Of a stretch of DNA of 64,000 nt, positions 1 through 9,376 are shown piece after piece; positions within the stretch are counted from its first letter, which is position 1; every line of letters starts with the position of its first letter. The stretch covers positions 868,001-932,000 of the forward strand of contig CP032039.1 in assembly GCA_008032935.1 (NCBI GenBank), given 5' to 3'. Position numbers and translations under genes: made by a program. This stretch comes from Helicobacter pylori (GTDB lineage Bacteria; Campylobacterota; Campylobacteria; Campylobacterales; Helicobacteraceae). The notes under the pieces were generated by a model. The model did no database searches. It saw only the letters and a program-made list of their open reading frames with translations, and was not told the origin of the DNA.

Positions 1-39
1 GCTTTAAGCGATCTAGAACAACAATATTTAAAGGATTAA
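1..39 (+). CDS. 3' end of an unidentified upstream gene (partial)
   Basis: Twelve sense codons (ending Leu-Lys-Asp) run in frame from the window edge to a TAA at 37-39, only two bases before the ATG of the dynamin-like gene. The tight spacing suggests it is the preceding gene of the same operon. Too little is present to name it. Confidence 0.5.
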   Translation, partial: ALSDLEQQYLKD

Positions 40-41
40 TA

Positions 42-2368
42 ATGAACGCGCAAGAACTCATTAAAAAAAGCGCTTTAATTGAAAAAACGCTACAAGAACA
101 AGGCTTGCAAGAAAAAGCGAGACCTTTTATCAGCGATAACGCTGTGATCAAAACCGAAGAGTTAGAAAAAACGCTAAAAGAGTTGCAAGATACAAATAGG
201 GATCTTAAAGTCGGCATCATCGGGCGCGTGAAAGCGGGCAAAAGCTCGCTCTTAAACGCTTTGATTTTTGAGGGTGTAGAGGTTTTACCCAAAGCGGCAA
301 CGCCCATGACCGCTAGCCTTACCATTTTAAAATACGCCAAAACCCTGAGCGCTGAAGTGGAGTTTTATAGCCCAAAGGATATTTTAGAGCTTAAAAACGA
401 ACATGAAAGGTATGTAAGGGAGTTTAACAGGATTGTTGAAGAAGAAGTCAAAAGACAAAAAGAAAAACAGAGTTTGGCAAATAGGGCTAAAGAGAGATTT
501 AAGAGTTTTGGCAACAAGTTTAACAGAAACAAAAACCCTGAAGCAGCGCCCAAAGAGAATATTTTAAGCGATGAAGAAATAGTGAAAAGGGCTGAAAGGA
601 TCGCTAAAAACGAGTTAGAAAAGGACACAAAACTCGTTTCATCACACGATCAATACGAAAAAATAAAAAAAGCGGATCGCTCAACACGGAAAAATTGGAT
701 CCGCGCATTCAAGCCAACAGCTTAGAAGATCTGAATCAAAAATTGCTCCAATTCGTGGGCGCGAACGGGAAGTATATGCCCTACACTAAAGCGGTGCAAA
801 TTTCTTTGAATAACCCCAATCTTAAAGATTTGGAAGTGATTGACACCCCAGGAGTGAACGATCCGATTGTCTCAAGAGAAGAGCGCACCAAAGCCTTATT
901 GAAAGATTGCAATGTGGTGTTTATCGTAAGCCCTTCTGGTCAGTTTTTAACGGATAGCGATATGAGTTTGTTTGACAGGGTTTCTCATAAAGAAGGCCTT
1001 CAAGAAATTTATTTCGTGGCAAGCCAAGCCGACAGCGCCGTTCTTTCTATGAGTGAGGTAGAAAAATCCAACCAACACCTCCCTACAGCCTTTGAAAACG
1101 TGCAAAAAGCCCTTTCGTCTCAATTAAATAATATCATGGGAAAGTTGATTGAAAACTACCCTAACCAACGAGAGGTTTTTGAAAAAGCAATCAAAAATGG
1201 CGTCATTTTGGCTTCAGGGGTTTGCTTTAGCATGTATAAAGATTTCAACAACCAAGCTTCTTGGGAAAGCAAAACAGAAGAGTATCACAATGCATTACGG
1301 AATTTAACTAACGCTTACCCTGACGCTTTTAGTAGCGATGATAAGTCTAAAGAAAGCTTACTCTTTTTAAGCAACATGGGCGCGATTGAAGAGCGTTTAG
1401 AAAAAGCCGCCCAAGAGAAAGAAAAAATCATGTCTCAAAAATTGCAAGATTATGCACAGAGCCAAGCGAACAACCTCCATAATTTGATCACGCAGTTATT
1501 GCAAGACCTAGAAGATGAAAAAAAGAGGATCAAAAGCGCTGACATTAGCGCTATCAAAGAGCAAATAAAGACTTATCAAAACCTCTCTGGTAACATTGAA
1601 ATGAAGTTTAGGGAAGTGTATGAAGAATTTATCTTGCATTTCATCAACAATATCAGAGTTGGCTTGGAAGAAACGTTGAAGAAAGCTATCCAAATGGCTA
1701 AAACGCGCTCTAGAGAAGAAGAGGAAGAAGAGCGTTATATTGAAAGAGTGAAGCAAGGCGGTTTGGGAGGTTTGGCAAGATGGTTTGGTAGCATTGTTGG
1801 TGAAAAAGATTGGGGCTATAATGAAGTAGAACGCACAAGAGCAACCATTAAAGCCGGAGCGGTGCTTGATTATTTAACAGAGATGCATGAACGCTGCGAA
1901 AGCGCTTTGAATGACAGCACTGATTCTTTTAAAGTCGTTTTCAAAAAAGAACTCTACGCTAAAGTCTTTAAACAATTGCGCGAAATCATCTCTGATGATT
2001 TGATTGATGAGGTGGCTTTCCAAAAAAGCGTGATAGCTGTTTTAGATTCCATTGAATTTAAAGAGTTTGATTACACTGATAAGCTTCCTGGCGAGATAAG
2101 GGGGAAAACGGGTAATTTAAAAGGCGATAAAGCTAATGCTTTCATACAAAGCGTGGGGAATTATGTGAGGGATTTTGAAGCTGAGGCTAAAAAAGATGTG
2201 AAAGGCTACATCCAAGGTTTAAGAGAGAATTTAGAAAGGCAAAACTTCGCCAGCGATACGCTTAAAAAACTTAAAGAAAACATGCAAAATTTGCACAATC
2301 AAGTGCAAAATAAAGTGCAATCCATCGCTCAATTAGAGAAACAAATCAAGGCTTTAAAGGGGATTTAA
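42..2368 (+). pseudogene. dynamin-like GTPase, reading frame broken in an A7 tract
   Basis: Seen: two overlapping frames together encode one dynamin-family GTPase of about 776 residues. The first frame (42-725) carries the P-loop GRVKAGKSS at residues 61-69 and the switch threonine near residue 90. The second (open through to 2368) carries the G3 motif DTPGVND and a G4-like SQADS, followed by long charged helices as in bacterial dynamins. Neither half has a complete GTPase site. The frames join naturally if the A7 run at 665-671 is read as eight bases, or if the ribosome slips -1 on A-AAA-AAA; the joined protein then reads K-K-S-G-S-L-N-T-E-K-L-D. The only start I see for the second half is a TTG at 695. 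The stop overlaps the next start (TAATG). Known: Campylobacter jejuni has a similar adjacent pair, Cj0411/Cj0412, studied as membrane-bound dynamin-like proteins DLP1/DLP2; homology to these is inferred from motifs. Alternatives are sequence error, phase variation or programmed frameshifting. Confidence 0.75.
665..671 (+). repeat. A7 homopolymer at the GTPase frame break
   Basis: Seven adenines follow ATA in the first frame, read ATA-AAA-AAA-GCG. One extra A, or a -1 ribosomal slip on A-AAA-AAA, moves translation into the downstream frame. This is the most likely site of the break because the residues after it then look ordinary. A second run, A5 at 690-694, would also restore the frame but leaves an unusual Arg-rich stretch. 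Confidence 0.6.
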
Positions 2369-4569
2369 TGAGCGTTAATTTTATTAAGGGCATTTTTAAT
2401 GACAATAGCGCAGCTGAAAACCACTACAATACAGAGGGGTTAAAAGAACGCTACGATCTAATCGCTCGTATTTTAAACGCTAAAATGGAAAATAAAGGGC
2501 TAGAAGAATACCAGAGCGTTTTAGACAACGAGTTTTTAAAGTTCGCTAGCGGCGTGGATTCGCTCAAAGAAAAGGAAATAGCGTTACTGATGCTCCAAGA
2601 AATCCAAAAAGAATTGCAATTAGTGGCGAGCTACCCTAATTTGTTCCAAAAAACCATCGTTGCGGTGGGGGGAGGGTTTAGCGCGGGCAAATCCACTTTT
2701 TTAAACAACTTGTTGGGTTTGAAATTAAAACTCCCTGAACACATGAATCCCACTACAGCTATCCCCACTTATTGCTTAAAGGGTAAAAGAGAAGTTTTAA
2801 TGGGGTTTTCTCAAAATGGAGGCATGGTGGAATTACCCCACCTTAAGTTTGACCATCAGTTTTTAAAATCCCTTGGCTTTAATTTGAAAGAAATCATGCC
2901 CTTCATGCTCTTAAGCGCTCCTAGCGCGCCTTTTGAATTTTTGTGCTTCATAGACACGCCTGGCTATAACCCCGGTAATCAAGGCTATACGGGTGGGGAT
3001 AAAGAAGCCTCTAAAGAATCCCTAAAGCACGCCAAACACATTCTATGGCTTGTTAGTTGCGAGCGTGGGGATCTTCATAAAGATGATTTAGAGTTTTTGC
3101 AAGAATTATACGAAGAAGAAGGCAAGCAGGTTTTTATCGTATTGAGTAGGGCTGATAGGCGCACCAAAAGCCAATTAGAAGAAGAAGTCGCTAAACAAAT
3201 TAAAGAGACTTTAAAAGATAATGGCATTGAGTTTTTAGGGATTGGCGCTTATAGCACTACAAGGTATCAAGAAATTAAAGAGTTCAGCGAAAAAAGCCCC
3301 GTTTTTGACTCGCTTGAGAAATTTTTAAAAAAGTTAAATAAAAGGAGCGAGAAACAAAACGAAATTTTAGGATATTTATACGAGGCACTTTTGATGTATG
3401 AAAAGGCTATTGAGCAAGACGCTAACCAATTCAAACGCTACCAAAAGGCTTTGCATTCTGTCAAACTGGATTTGATGCAAGAAGGCTTTGACGATTTCAA
3501 CGATGCTACCTTTAATAAAATTCATTCGCTCAAAAAAGAATTTTCCGAGCAAGAGAAAACCAAAAGAGAGAATTTAGTGCAACTCAACCAAGTGATCAGC
3601 TTGTTTAAGGAAAGTATTGATAAGGTTTTTGATCGCGTGAGCGCTTTCACTTTTGAAAAATACAAAGAACAAAACGATGACGAAGAGGACGACGAAGAAA
3701 ACTACAGAGAATTTGAAGAAATCAAAAAAATGGCGCTGTATTTTAGGGATCGCAATTTGTTTTACTTGGATTTGCTTGAATTGAGTGAAGAAGAATTGAG
3801 TGAAGAAGAGATTCAAGAAATTAGAGATGGTTTAGATAAATACAATGAGTTACTCCAACTAGATTATTCTTTAAAAAACCTACAAAGGATTAGAGAATTT
3901 AAAGAAGAAGATGACAACGACTATCAAGAGTGCTTAAACGATGAGGAGCTTCAAAACGATTTGCGAGAGTGGAGGGATTTAAAAAACACACCGGAAGAAA
4001 CAAACCGCCGAGAATTTGAAGAAATCAAAAAAATGGCACTGTATTTTAGGGATCGCAGTTTGTTTTATTTGGATTTGCTTGAATTGAGTGAAGAAGAGAT
4101 CCAAAAAGAAAGAGATAGCATGGATTATGATAATAAACTGCTCCAATTAGACTATTCTTTAAAAAATTTATCGATACTTAAAGGATACAAAGAAACAAAT
4201 GAGAAAATTTATCAAGAGTGCTTAAACGATGAGGAGCTTCAAAACGATTTGCGAGAGTGGAGAGATTTAAAAAACACACCGGAAGAAGAAAATTACAGAG
4301 AATTTGAAGAAATCAAAAAAATGGCGCTGTATTTTAGGGATTATTGGATGTTTTGCTTGGATTGGTATGAATTGAGCCAAGAAGAAATCCAAGAATATAG
4401 AGAGAAAGTGGATTATAATGACAGCTTTTTCCAATTAGACTATTCTTTAAAAAACCTAATAGAGCTTAAAAGATTTAAAGAAAGAGATGAAAAAAATTAT
4501 CAAGAGTCTTTAAACGATGAGAAGCTTCAAAATAATTTGCGGGAGTGGAGGAGAACAAAACGGCGGTGA
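2368..4569 (+). CDS. second dynamin-like GTPase with C-terminal repeats
   Basis: A 733-residue GTPase with P-loop GGFSAGKST at residues 102-110, tandem threonines near 129-130 for switch I, G3 motif DTPGYN near 196 and a G4-like SRADRR near 260. The rest is helical and highly charged, as expected for the stalk of a bacterial dynamin that bends or fuses membranes. Its ATG overlaps the TAA of the preceding GTPase gene, so the two are translationally coupled and probably act as a pair (in Campylobacter two such proteins form a hetero-oligomer). The last ~290 residues are three tandem copies of a unit rich in Glu, Leu and Tyr, which I do not recognise as a named domain. No clear transmembrane segment is visible. 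Family assignment is secure; the cellular role is inference. Confidence 0.85.
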   Translation: MSVNFIKGIFNDNSAAENHYNTEGLKERYDLIARILNAKMENKGLEEYQSVLDNEFLKFASGVDSLKEKEIALLMLQEIQKELQLVASYPNLFQKTIVAVGGGFSAGKSTFLNNLLGLKLKLPEHMNPTTAIPTYCLKGKREVLMGFSQNGGMVELPHLKFDHQFLKSLGFNLKEIMPFMLLSAPSAPFEFLCFIDTPGYNPGNQGYTGGDKEASKESLKHAKHILWLVSCERGDLHKDDLEFLQELYEEEGKQVFIVLSRADRRTKSQLEEEVAKQIKETLKDNGIEFLGIGAYSTTRYQEIKEFSEKSPVFDSLEKFLKKLNKRSEKQNEILGYLYEALLMYEKAIEQDANQFKRYQKALHSVKLDLMQEGFDDFNDATFNKIHSLKKEFSEQEKTKRENLVQLNQVISLFKESIDKVFDRVSAFTFEKYKEQNDDEEDDEENYREFEEIKKMALYFRDRNLFYLDLLELSEEELSEEEIQEIRDGLDKYNELLQLDYSLKNLQRIREFKEEDDNDYQECLNDEELQNDLREWRDLKNTPEETNRREFEEIKKMALYFRDRSLFYLDLLELSEEEIQKERDSMDYDNKLLQLDYSLKNLSILKGYKETNEKIYQECLNDEELQNDLREWRDLKNTPEEENYREFEEIKKMALYFRDYWMFCLDWYELSQEEIQEYREKVDYNDSFFQLDYSLKNLIELKRFKERDEKNYQESLNDEKLQNNLREWRRTKRR
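3700..4566 (+). repeat. three tandem in-frame repeats in the GTPase C-terminus
   Basis: Units begin at 3700, 4003 and 4291 (spacings 303 and 288 bases, 101 and 96 codons). Each opens with an R-E-F-E-E-I-K-K-M-A-L-Y-F-R-D block, has L-D-Y-S-L-K-N-L in the middle and ends near L-N-D-E-x-L-Q-N. The first and last blocks of units 1 and 2 are almost identical at DNA level, while the centres differ. Copy number could change by recombination without breaking the frame. Confidence 0.9.
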
Positions 4570-4767
4570 TTTAGATCAGAGCGTGAAAGGGTTTTTAGTT
4601 GTAGGGGGAGAGTTATTTCAAAATACCCCCCTATCCCCTTAAGAGAATGAGTTTAAAGTAAAGTAACCAAAATCCCATTTTTTAAAATTTAAAAAATTTT
4701 TTAAACTACCCTATTTTTAATCAAAGACAGCGTTTTGAATGTAAGGGCTATTTTAAACTTATTATTG

Positions 4768-4773
4768 TAAAAT
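4768..4773 (+). promoter_or_regulatory. -10 element for gpsA (TAAAAT, TG-extended)
   Basis: TGTAAAAT sits about 40 bases before the ATG at 4808 and overlaps an upstream in-frame ATG at 4772. Transcription would start near 4780, so the upstream ATG would not be on the mRNA. Visual match only. Confidence 0.45.
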
Positions 4774-4807
4774 GGTGAGTTTTACAATCAATGAGATTAG
4801 GAATTTA

Positions 4808-5745
4808 ATGGAAATTGCAGTATTTGGTGGCGGGGCGTGGGGGAGGGCTTTAGCCTTTGCTTTTGGAGAAAAGAATGAAGTCAAAATCATTTCAAGGCGG
4901 GATTTAAACGAGCCGTTAAAAAAGCTCAATGACGCTTTGATTTCTAAAGGTTCTGCCCCCATAGAGCAAGTGGATTTACAAAGAGGCTTAAAAGCAGCGC
5001 TCTATGTCATCGCTATTAGCGTGCAGCATCTAAGGGAATGGTTTCAAAACGCTTCTTTACCCAAAAACGCTAAGGTTTTAATCGCTTCTAAAGGGATAGA
5101 GGTTTTAAACAGGGCGTTTGTGAGCGAGATCGCAAAGGATTTTATCGATCCTAATTCTTTGTGTTTTTTAGCGGGCCCGAGTTTTGCGGCTGAAATCATT
5201 CAAGGCCTGCCTTGCGCGCTAGTCATTCATTCTAATAATCAGGCTTTAGCGCTAGAATTTGCCAATAAAACCCCCTCTTTTATCAGAGCCTACGCCCAAC
5301 AAGACATCATAGGGGGTGAAATCGCCGGGGCGTATAAAAATGTGATAGCTATTGCGGGGGGGTTTGTGATGGCTTGAAATTAGGCAATAGCGCTAAAGCG
5401 AGTTTATTGTCTCGTGGTTTAGTGGAAATGCAACGCTTTGGGGCGTTCTTTGGGGGCAAGACAGAGACTTTTTTAGGGCTTTCTGGGGCTGGGGATTTGT
5501 TTTTAACCGCTAATTCCATTTTATCTAGGAATTATCGTGTGGGCTTGGGGCTAGCCCAAAACAAGCCTTTAGAGGTGGTTTTAGAAGAATTGGGCGAAGT
5601 GGCTGAAGGGGTGAAAACGACCAACGCCATTGTGGAAATCGCTAAAAAATACGGCATTTATACGCCTATTGCGAGCGAATTAGCCTTGCTTTTAAAGGGT
5701 AAGAGTGTGCTAGAGAGCATGAACGATTTGATCAGACGCGCTTAA
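4808..5745 (+). pseudogene. gpsA: glycerol-3-phosphate dehydrogenase, frameshifted in a G tract
   Basis: GpsA reduces dihydroxyacetone phosphate to sn-glycerol-3-phosphate with NAD(P)H in the cytoplasm and supplies the backbone for phospholipids. The N-terminal Rossmann loop GGGAWG, the central A-G-P-S-F-A-A-E segment and E-I-A-G-A-Y-K-N-V are present, but the frame stops at 5377 just after a G7 run (5356-5362). The remaining third, with L-S-G-A-G-D-L, continues without damage in another frame to 5745. One more G would give [10 protein letters not shown] and a normal 312-residue enzyme. The start at 4808 is chosen because AGGA lies 7-10 bases upstream and the -10 box overlaps the earlier ATG. 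H. pylori has no other obvious route to this metabolite that I know of, so a fixed null allele is surprising. The gene leads into glyQ 13 bases downstream. Confidence 0.88.
5356..5362 (+). repeat. G7 tract at the gpsA frame break
   Basis: Seven guanines in the codons for A-G-G. Eight would keep gpsA open. Runs of this type are where H. pylori slips during replication and where sequencers miscall length. Confidence 0.8.
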
Positions 5746-5758
5746 AAGGAAAGAGAGC

Positions 5759-6655
5759 ATGCAAGATTTTTCAAGTTTATTATTAAAATTACAAGAGTAT
5801 TGGAAAGATCAAGGCTGTTTGGTGATCCAGCCTTATGATATTCCTGCAGGAGCGGGGACATTCCATCCGGCCACGCTTTTAAGGAGTTTGGATAAAAAGC
5901 CGTGGAATGTGGCGTATGTCGCGCCCTCTAGAAGGCCTACTGATGGGCGCTATGGGGAGAATCCTAACCGCTTGGGGAGTTATTACCAATTCCAAGTCGT
6001 CATCAAGCCCAGCCCTTCTAATATCCAGGAACTCTATTTAAAAAGCTTGGAAGTGTTGGGGATAAACCTTAATGAGCATGATATACGATTTGTAGAAGAC
6101 AATTGGGAGAGTCCGACTTTGGGGGCATGGGGGCTTGGCTGGGAAGTGTGGCTTGATGGCATGGAGGTTACGCAATTCACTTATTTCCAGCAAGTGGGGG
6201 GCATTGCTTGTGGCCCTATCCCGGTGGAGATCACTTACGGCTTAGAAAGATTGGCGATGTATGTGCAAAAAGTGGAAAATATCCTAGAGATTGAATGGGC
6301 TAAAAAGGATAATGACAGCGTGCGTTATGCGCAAGTGCATTTAGAAAGCGAATACGAATTCAGCAAGTATCATTTTGAAATAGCGAGCGTAACAAGGCTG
6401 TTAGAAATGTTTAAAAACGCTCAAGCCGAAGCCTTGCATTGCTTAAAAAACAAGCTCCCCTTGCCGGCTTATGATTTTGTGATGCTATGCTCGCATTTTT
6501 TCAATATTTTAGACGCTAGAAAAGCGATTTCGGTGGCTGAAAGGCAAAATTATATTTTACAAATCAGGGATTTAGCCAAAGGGTGCGCGCTTCTTTACAA
6601 AGAGCAAGAAGAAGAAAGAGAAGAGCGTTTAAAAAACGCTTTAACAAAGGCTTAA
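5759..6655 (+). CDS. glyQ: glycine--tRNA ligase alpha subunit
   Basis: The catalytic alpha chain of the bacterial alpha2beta2 glycyl-tRNA synthetase, a class II enzyme charging tRNA-Gly in the cytoplasm. The 298 residues match the usual ~300. The family start ([12 protein letters not shown]), the [14 protein letters not shown] segment and the block [16 protein letters not shown] are clear. A good Shine-Dalgarno (AAAAGGAAA) precedes the ATG. The beta subunit gene is not in the window. The next gene starts one base after the stop. Confidence 0.96.
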   Translation: MQDFSSLLLKLQEYWKDQGCLVIQPYDIPAGAGTFHPATLLRSLDKKPWNVAYVAPSRRPTDGRYGENPNRLGSYYQFQVVIKPSPSNIQELYLKSLEVLGINLNEHDIRFVEDNWESPTLGAWGLGWEVWLDGMEVTQFTYFQQVGGIACGPIPVEITYGLERLAMYVQKVENILEIEWAKKDNDSVRYAQVHLESEYEFSKYHFEIASVTRLLEMFKNAQAEALHCLKNKLPLPAYDFVMLCSHFFNILDARKAISVAERQNYILQIRDLAKGCALLYKEQEEEREERLKNALTKA

Positions 6656-6656
6656 A

Positions 6657-7388
6657 ATGGCGTTAGTTAAGGAAGTGTTGGGAGTTTTGAATCGCCTTTC
6701 GCCTTTTGAACTCCAAGAATTGTGGGATAATAGCGGGTTGAATGTGGGGAGTGAAAATAGCGAGTTTAGCCAGATTATCGCATGCTTAGAAATCACGCTT
6801 CAAATCGCTCTAAATGCCCCACAAAACGCCTTAATCATCACGCACCACCCTTTAATTTTCAAGCCCTTAAAAACGCTTAATGATGAGTCTTATCCGGGAA
6901 ATATTTTAAAAATCCTAATCCAAAAAAACATTTCAGTCATCAGCATGCACACGAATTTTGACAAAACGCATTTAAACAAGCATTTCGCGCATGTGCTTTT
7001 AGGGTTTGATGGCTTGATGGAAAAAGGCCTTATGTTAGTGAAAGAAAACGCTAATATAGAATTTGATGCGTTGGTGAAAAAAATCAAATCTTCTTTAGGG
7101 GTGGGACAATTAGCATGCGTCAAAAGTTCTCCAATCATTAAAGATTTAGCGTTTGTGTGCGGATCGGGAGCGTCCATGTTCTCTTCTTTAAAAGCACAAA
7201 GCTGTTTAATTACAGGCGATGTGAAATACCATGACGCTATGATCGCTCAATCTTTAGGGATAAGTTTGATTGACGCCACGCATTATTATAGCGAAAGGGG
7301 TTTTGCACTGATTGTGGCTGAAATTTTGCATTCTTTTAATTATTTGGTTACAATAGAGAATTTTAAAAACCCCTTGCAAATCATTTAA
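6657..7388 (+). CDS. NIF3-like dinuclear metal protein (GTP cyclohydrolase I type 2 family)
   Basis: A 243-residue NIF3/YbgI family protein. Metal-binding blocks are visible: I-T-H-H-P-L-I-F near residue 62, S-M-H-T-N-F-D near 98 and, near the C-terminus, G-D-V-K-Y-H-D-A followed by D-A-T-H-Y-Y-S-E. Members form hexameric rings with two metals per subunit; the biochemical role is unsettled despite the cyclohydrolase label. Corresponds to HP0959 by order. Packed between glyQ (one-base gap) and flgZ (nine-base gap), so co-transcribed. Confidence 0.9.
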   Translation: MALVKEVLGVLNRLSPFELQELWDNSGLNVGSENSEFSQIIACLEITLQIALNAPQNALIITHHPLIFKPLKTLNDESYPGNILKILIQKNISVISMHTNFDKTHLNKHFAHVLLGFDGLMEKGLMLVKENANIEFDALVKKIKSSLGVGQLACVKSSPIIKDLAFVCGSGASMFSSLKAQSCLITGDVKYHDAMIAQSLGISLIDATHYYSERGFALIVAEILHSFNYLVTIENFKNPLQII

Positions 7389-7397
7389 AGGAAAGCG

Positions 7398-8177
7398 ATG
7401 AACACCCACCTCAAACAATTGATTGAAATTTCGCATTTGGATAAAGAAATTGACTCCTTAGAGCCGTTGATCAGAGAAAAACGAAAAGACTTGGATAAGG
7501 CCTTGAATGATAAAGAAGCTAAAAATAAAGCGATTTTGAATTTGGAAGAAGAAAAATTAGCCCTAAAATTACAGGTTTCTAAAAACGAGCAAACCCTACA
7601 AGACACGAACGCTAAAATCGCTAGCATTCAAAAGAAAATGAGCGAGATCAAATCCGAAAGGGAATTGCGCTCTTTAAACATTGAAGAATATATTGCTAAA
7701 GAGCGATCCAACCAAGCCAACAGAGAAATTGAAAACCTGCAAAATGAAATCAAGCGCAAAAGCGAAAAACAAGAGGATTTGAAAAAAGAAATGCTAGAGC
7801 TTGAAAAATTAGCGCTAGAATTGGAAAATTTAGTGGAAAACGAAGTCAAAAACATCAAAGAAACCCAACAAATCATCTTCAAAAAGAAAGAAGAACTCGT
7901 GGAAAAAACCGAGCCTAAAATCTATAGCTTTTATGAAAGGATTAGAAGATGGGCGAAAAACACGAGCATTGTAACGATCAAAAAACAGGCTTGTGGGGGT
8001 TGCTTTATTAGATTGAACGATAAGATTTATACCGAAGTGCTAACGAGTGGGGACATGATCACTTGCCCGTATTGCGGGCGTATTTTATACGCTGAGAGCG
8101 CGTATGAAAGTAACGCTCAACCTCCAAAAGAAAGTCAACCAAAAGAAAGCCAAAAAGAAAGCCAAGAATCCGTTTGA
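7398..8177 (+). CDS. flgZ: FlgZ (HP0958): coiled-coil zinc-ribbon flagellar regulator
   Basis: A 259-residue cytoplasmic protein. Residues ~5-170 are a long Lys/Glu-rich coiled coil. The C-terminal third has two Cys pairs (C-G-G-C and C-P-Y-C) making a zinc ribbon, then a Gln/Lys/Ser-rich tail with a short repeated Q-P-K-E-S-Q motif. Known: in H. pylori HP0958 stabilises the sigma factor RpoN and binds flaA mRNA, and mutants lack flagella. ATG preceded by AAAGGAAAG. Followed by waaA with the stop and start touching (TGATTG). Identification rests on the domain pair and gene order. Confidence 0.9.
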   Translation: MNTHLKQLIEISHLDKEIDSLEPLIREKRKDLDKALNDKEAKNKAILNLEEEKLALKLQVSKNEQTLQDTNAKIASIQKKMSEIKSERELRSLNIEEYIAKERSNQANREIENLQNEIKRKSEKQEDLKKEMLELEKLALELENLVENEVKNIKETQQIIFKKKEELVEKTEPKIYSFYERIRRWAKNTSIVTIKKQACGGCFIRLNDKIYTEVLTSGDMITCPYCGRILYAESAYESNAQPPKESQPKESQKESQESV

Positions 8178-9359
8178 TTGTTTAAGTTTTTCTACCTTTT
8201 ATTGTTAACTTTGGGGCATCTTTTTTGTGCACCTTTCATCTTTTTTTGGAGCTTTAAGGAAAAATACCGCCATTCTTTAAAGGCTCGTTTTTTTCTCAAA
8301 GACAATCTTTTAAAAAGCGAGCCGATTTTTTGGTTCCATGCATGCTCTTATGGGGAGGTCAAATCCTTAGAGCCAATCATTCAGGCTTTAAAAGAGCCGA
8401 TTTTAATTAGCGTTACCACTAATACCGGCTTTGAATTAGCCGCTCAAACTTATCAGCATTCTCAACATATAGAAGTGCGTTACCTGCCTTTTGAAACTTT
8501 ATTATTCGCATGGGAAAAAAACTTAAAACGCTTGAAAACTTTGGTGGTTACAGAAGCGGAATTGTGGTTTAATGTGTTTGATACGGCTCAAAAATTAGGG
8601 GCAAAAACCATGCTCATTAACGCTCGCATCAGCGTCCGCTCTTACCCCAAGTACCAGCGTTTTTCTTTCTTTTATGCACTTTTATTCAAACGCATTGATT
8701 TGATTTTAGCGCAAAGCAAGGAGGATCAAAAGCGCTTGTTGAATCTAGGGGCTAAAAAAGTGGTGGATTTTTTGAATATCAAGCGTTTTTCAAAGCCTGT
8801 GATCACTTCGTTTTACCCTAAAAACCCAAGCGCTTTAAACATTGTTTTAGCCAGCACGCATGAGGGCGAGGAGGAATTAGGGTTAAAAGCGTTTTTGGAG
8901 TTCAAAAAGACGCATAAAAACGCAAGGCTCTTTATCGTGCCGCGCCACCCCGAGCGTTTTAAAAGCGTGCAAAATTTGTTGCAAGATATTTTAAAAACGA
9001 CGCCTTTTAGTTGGGAGTGTTTTTCTTCAAAGGGTTTTGTGGAATGCGATATTTTGTTAGTGGATAGCTTGGGGGAATTGAATAACTTCTATGCGATCGC
9101 TGATATTGTCATTTTAGGGGGTTCGTTTGTCAAAATGGGGGGGCATAACCCTTTAGAGCCGGCGTTTTTTAATACGCGCCTAATCACAGGGGAGCATCTT
9201 TTCAACCAAGTAGCGTTGTTTGAGTTAGTCAAGCCTTATAAAATCGTTCCAAAAGAGGATCTGTTAGGCGCTCTTTTAGATTACAAAAATTTAGGCGTGG
9301 CGCGTTTTTTAGAAAACGGGCATGATCTAAACGAATTACTCGCTTTCATCAAACATTAA
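8178..9359 (+). CDS. waaA: 3-deoxy-D-manno-octulosonic acid (Kdo) transferase
   Basis: WaaA (KdtA) is an inner-membrane GT30 glycosyltransferase adding Kdo from CMP-Kdo to lipid A precursor. The 393 residues begin with a hydrophobic anchor, then show W-F-H-A-C-S-Y-G-E-V, V-T-T-N-T-G, T-E-A-E-L-W-F-N, A-S-T-H-E-G-E-E and a C-terminal G-G-S-F-V-K-M-G-G-H-N-P-L-E-P block. Start is TTG directly after the flgZ stop; no later in-frame start would keep the membrane anchor. AAGGACAAAGGA follows before the next gene, so the cluster continues. Confidence 0.94.
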   Translation: MFKFFYLLLLTLGHLFCAPFIFFWSFKEKYRHSLKARFFLKDNLLKSEPIFWFHACSYGEVKSLEPIIQALKEPILISVTTNTGFELAAQTYQHSQHIEVRYLPFETLLFAWEKNLKRLKTLVVTEAELWFNVFDTAQKLGAKTMLINARISVRSYPKYQRFSFFYALLFKRIDLILAQSKEDQKRLLNLGAKKVVDFLNIKRFSKPVITSFYPKNPSALNIVLASTHEGEEELGLKAFLEFKKTHKNARLFIVPRHPERFKSVQNLLQDILKTTPFSWECFSSKGFVECDILLVDSLGELNNFYAIADIVILGGSFVKMGGHNPLEPAFFNTRLITGEHLFNQVALFELVKPYKIVPKEDLLGALLDYKNLGVARFLENGHDLNELLAFIKH

Positions 9360-9376
9360 AAGGACAAAGGATAAAC

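Noticed and set aside
4772..4807. Earlier ATG for gpsA
   Set aside because: It overlaps the predicted -10 box, lacks a ribosome site and adds residues before the Rossmann strand.
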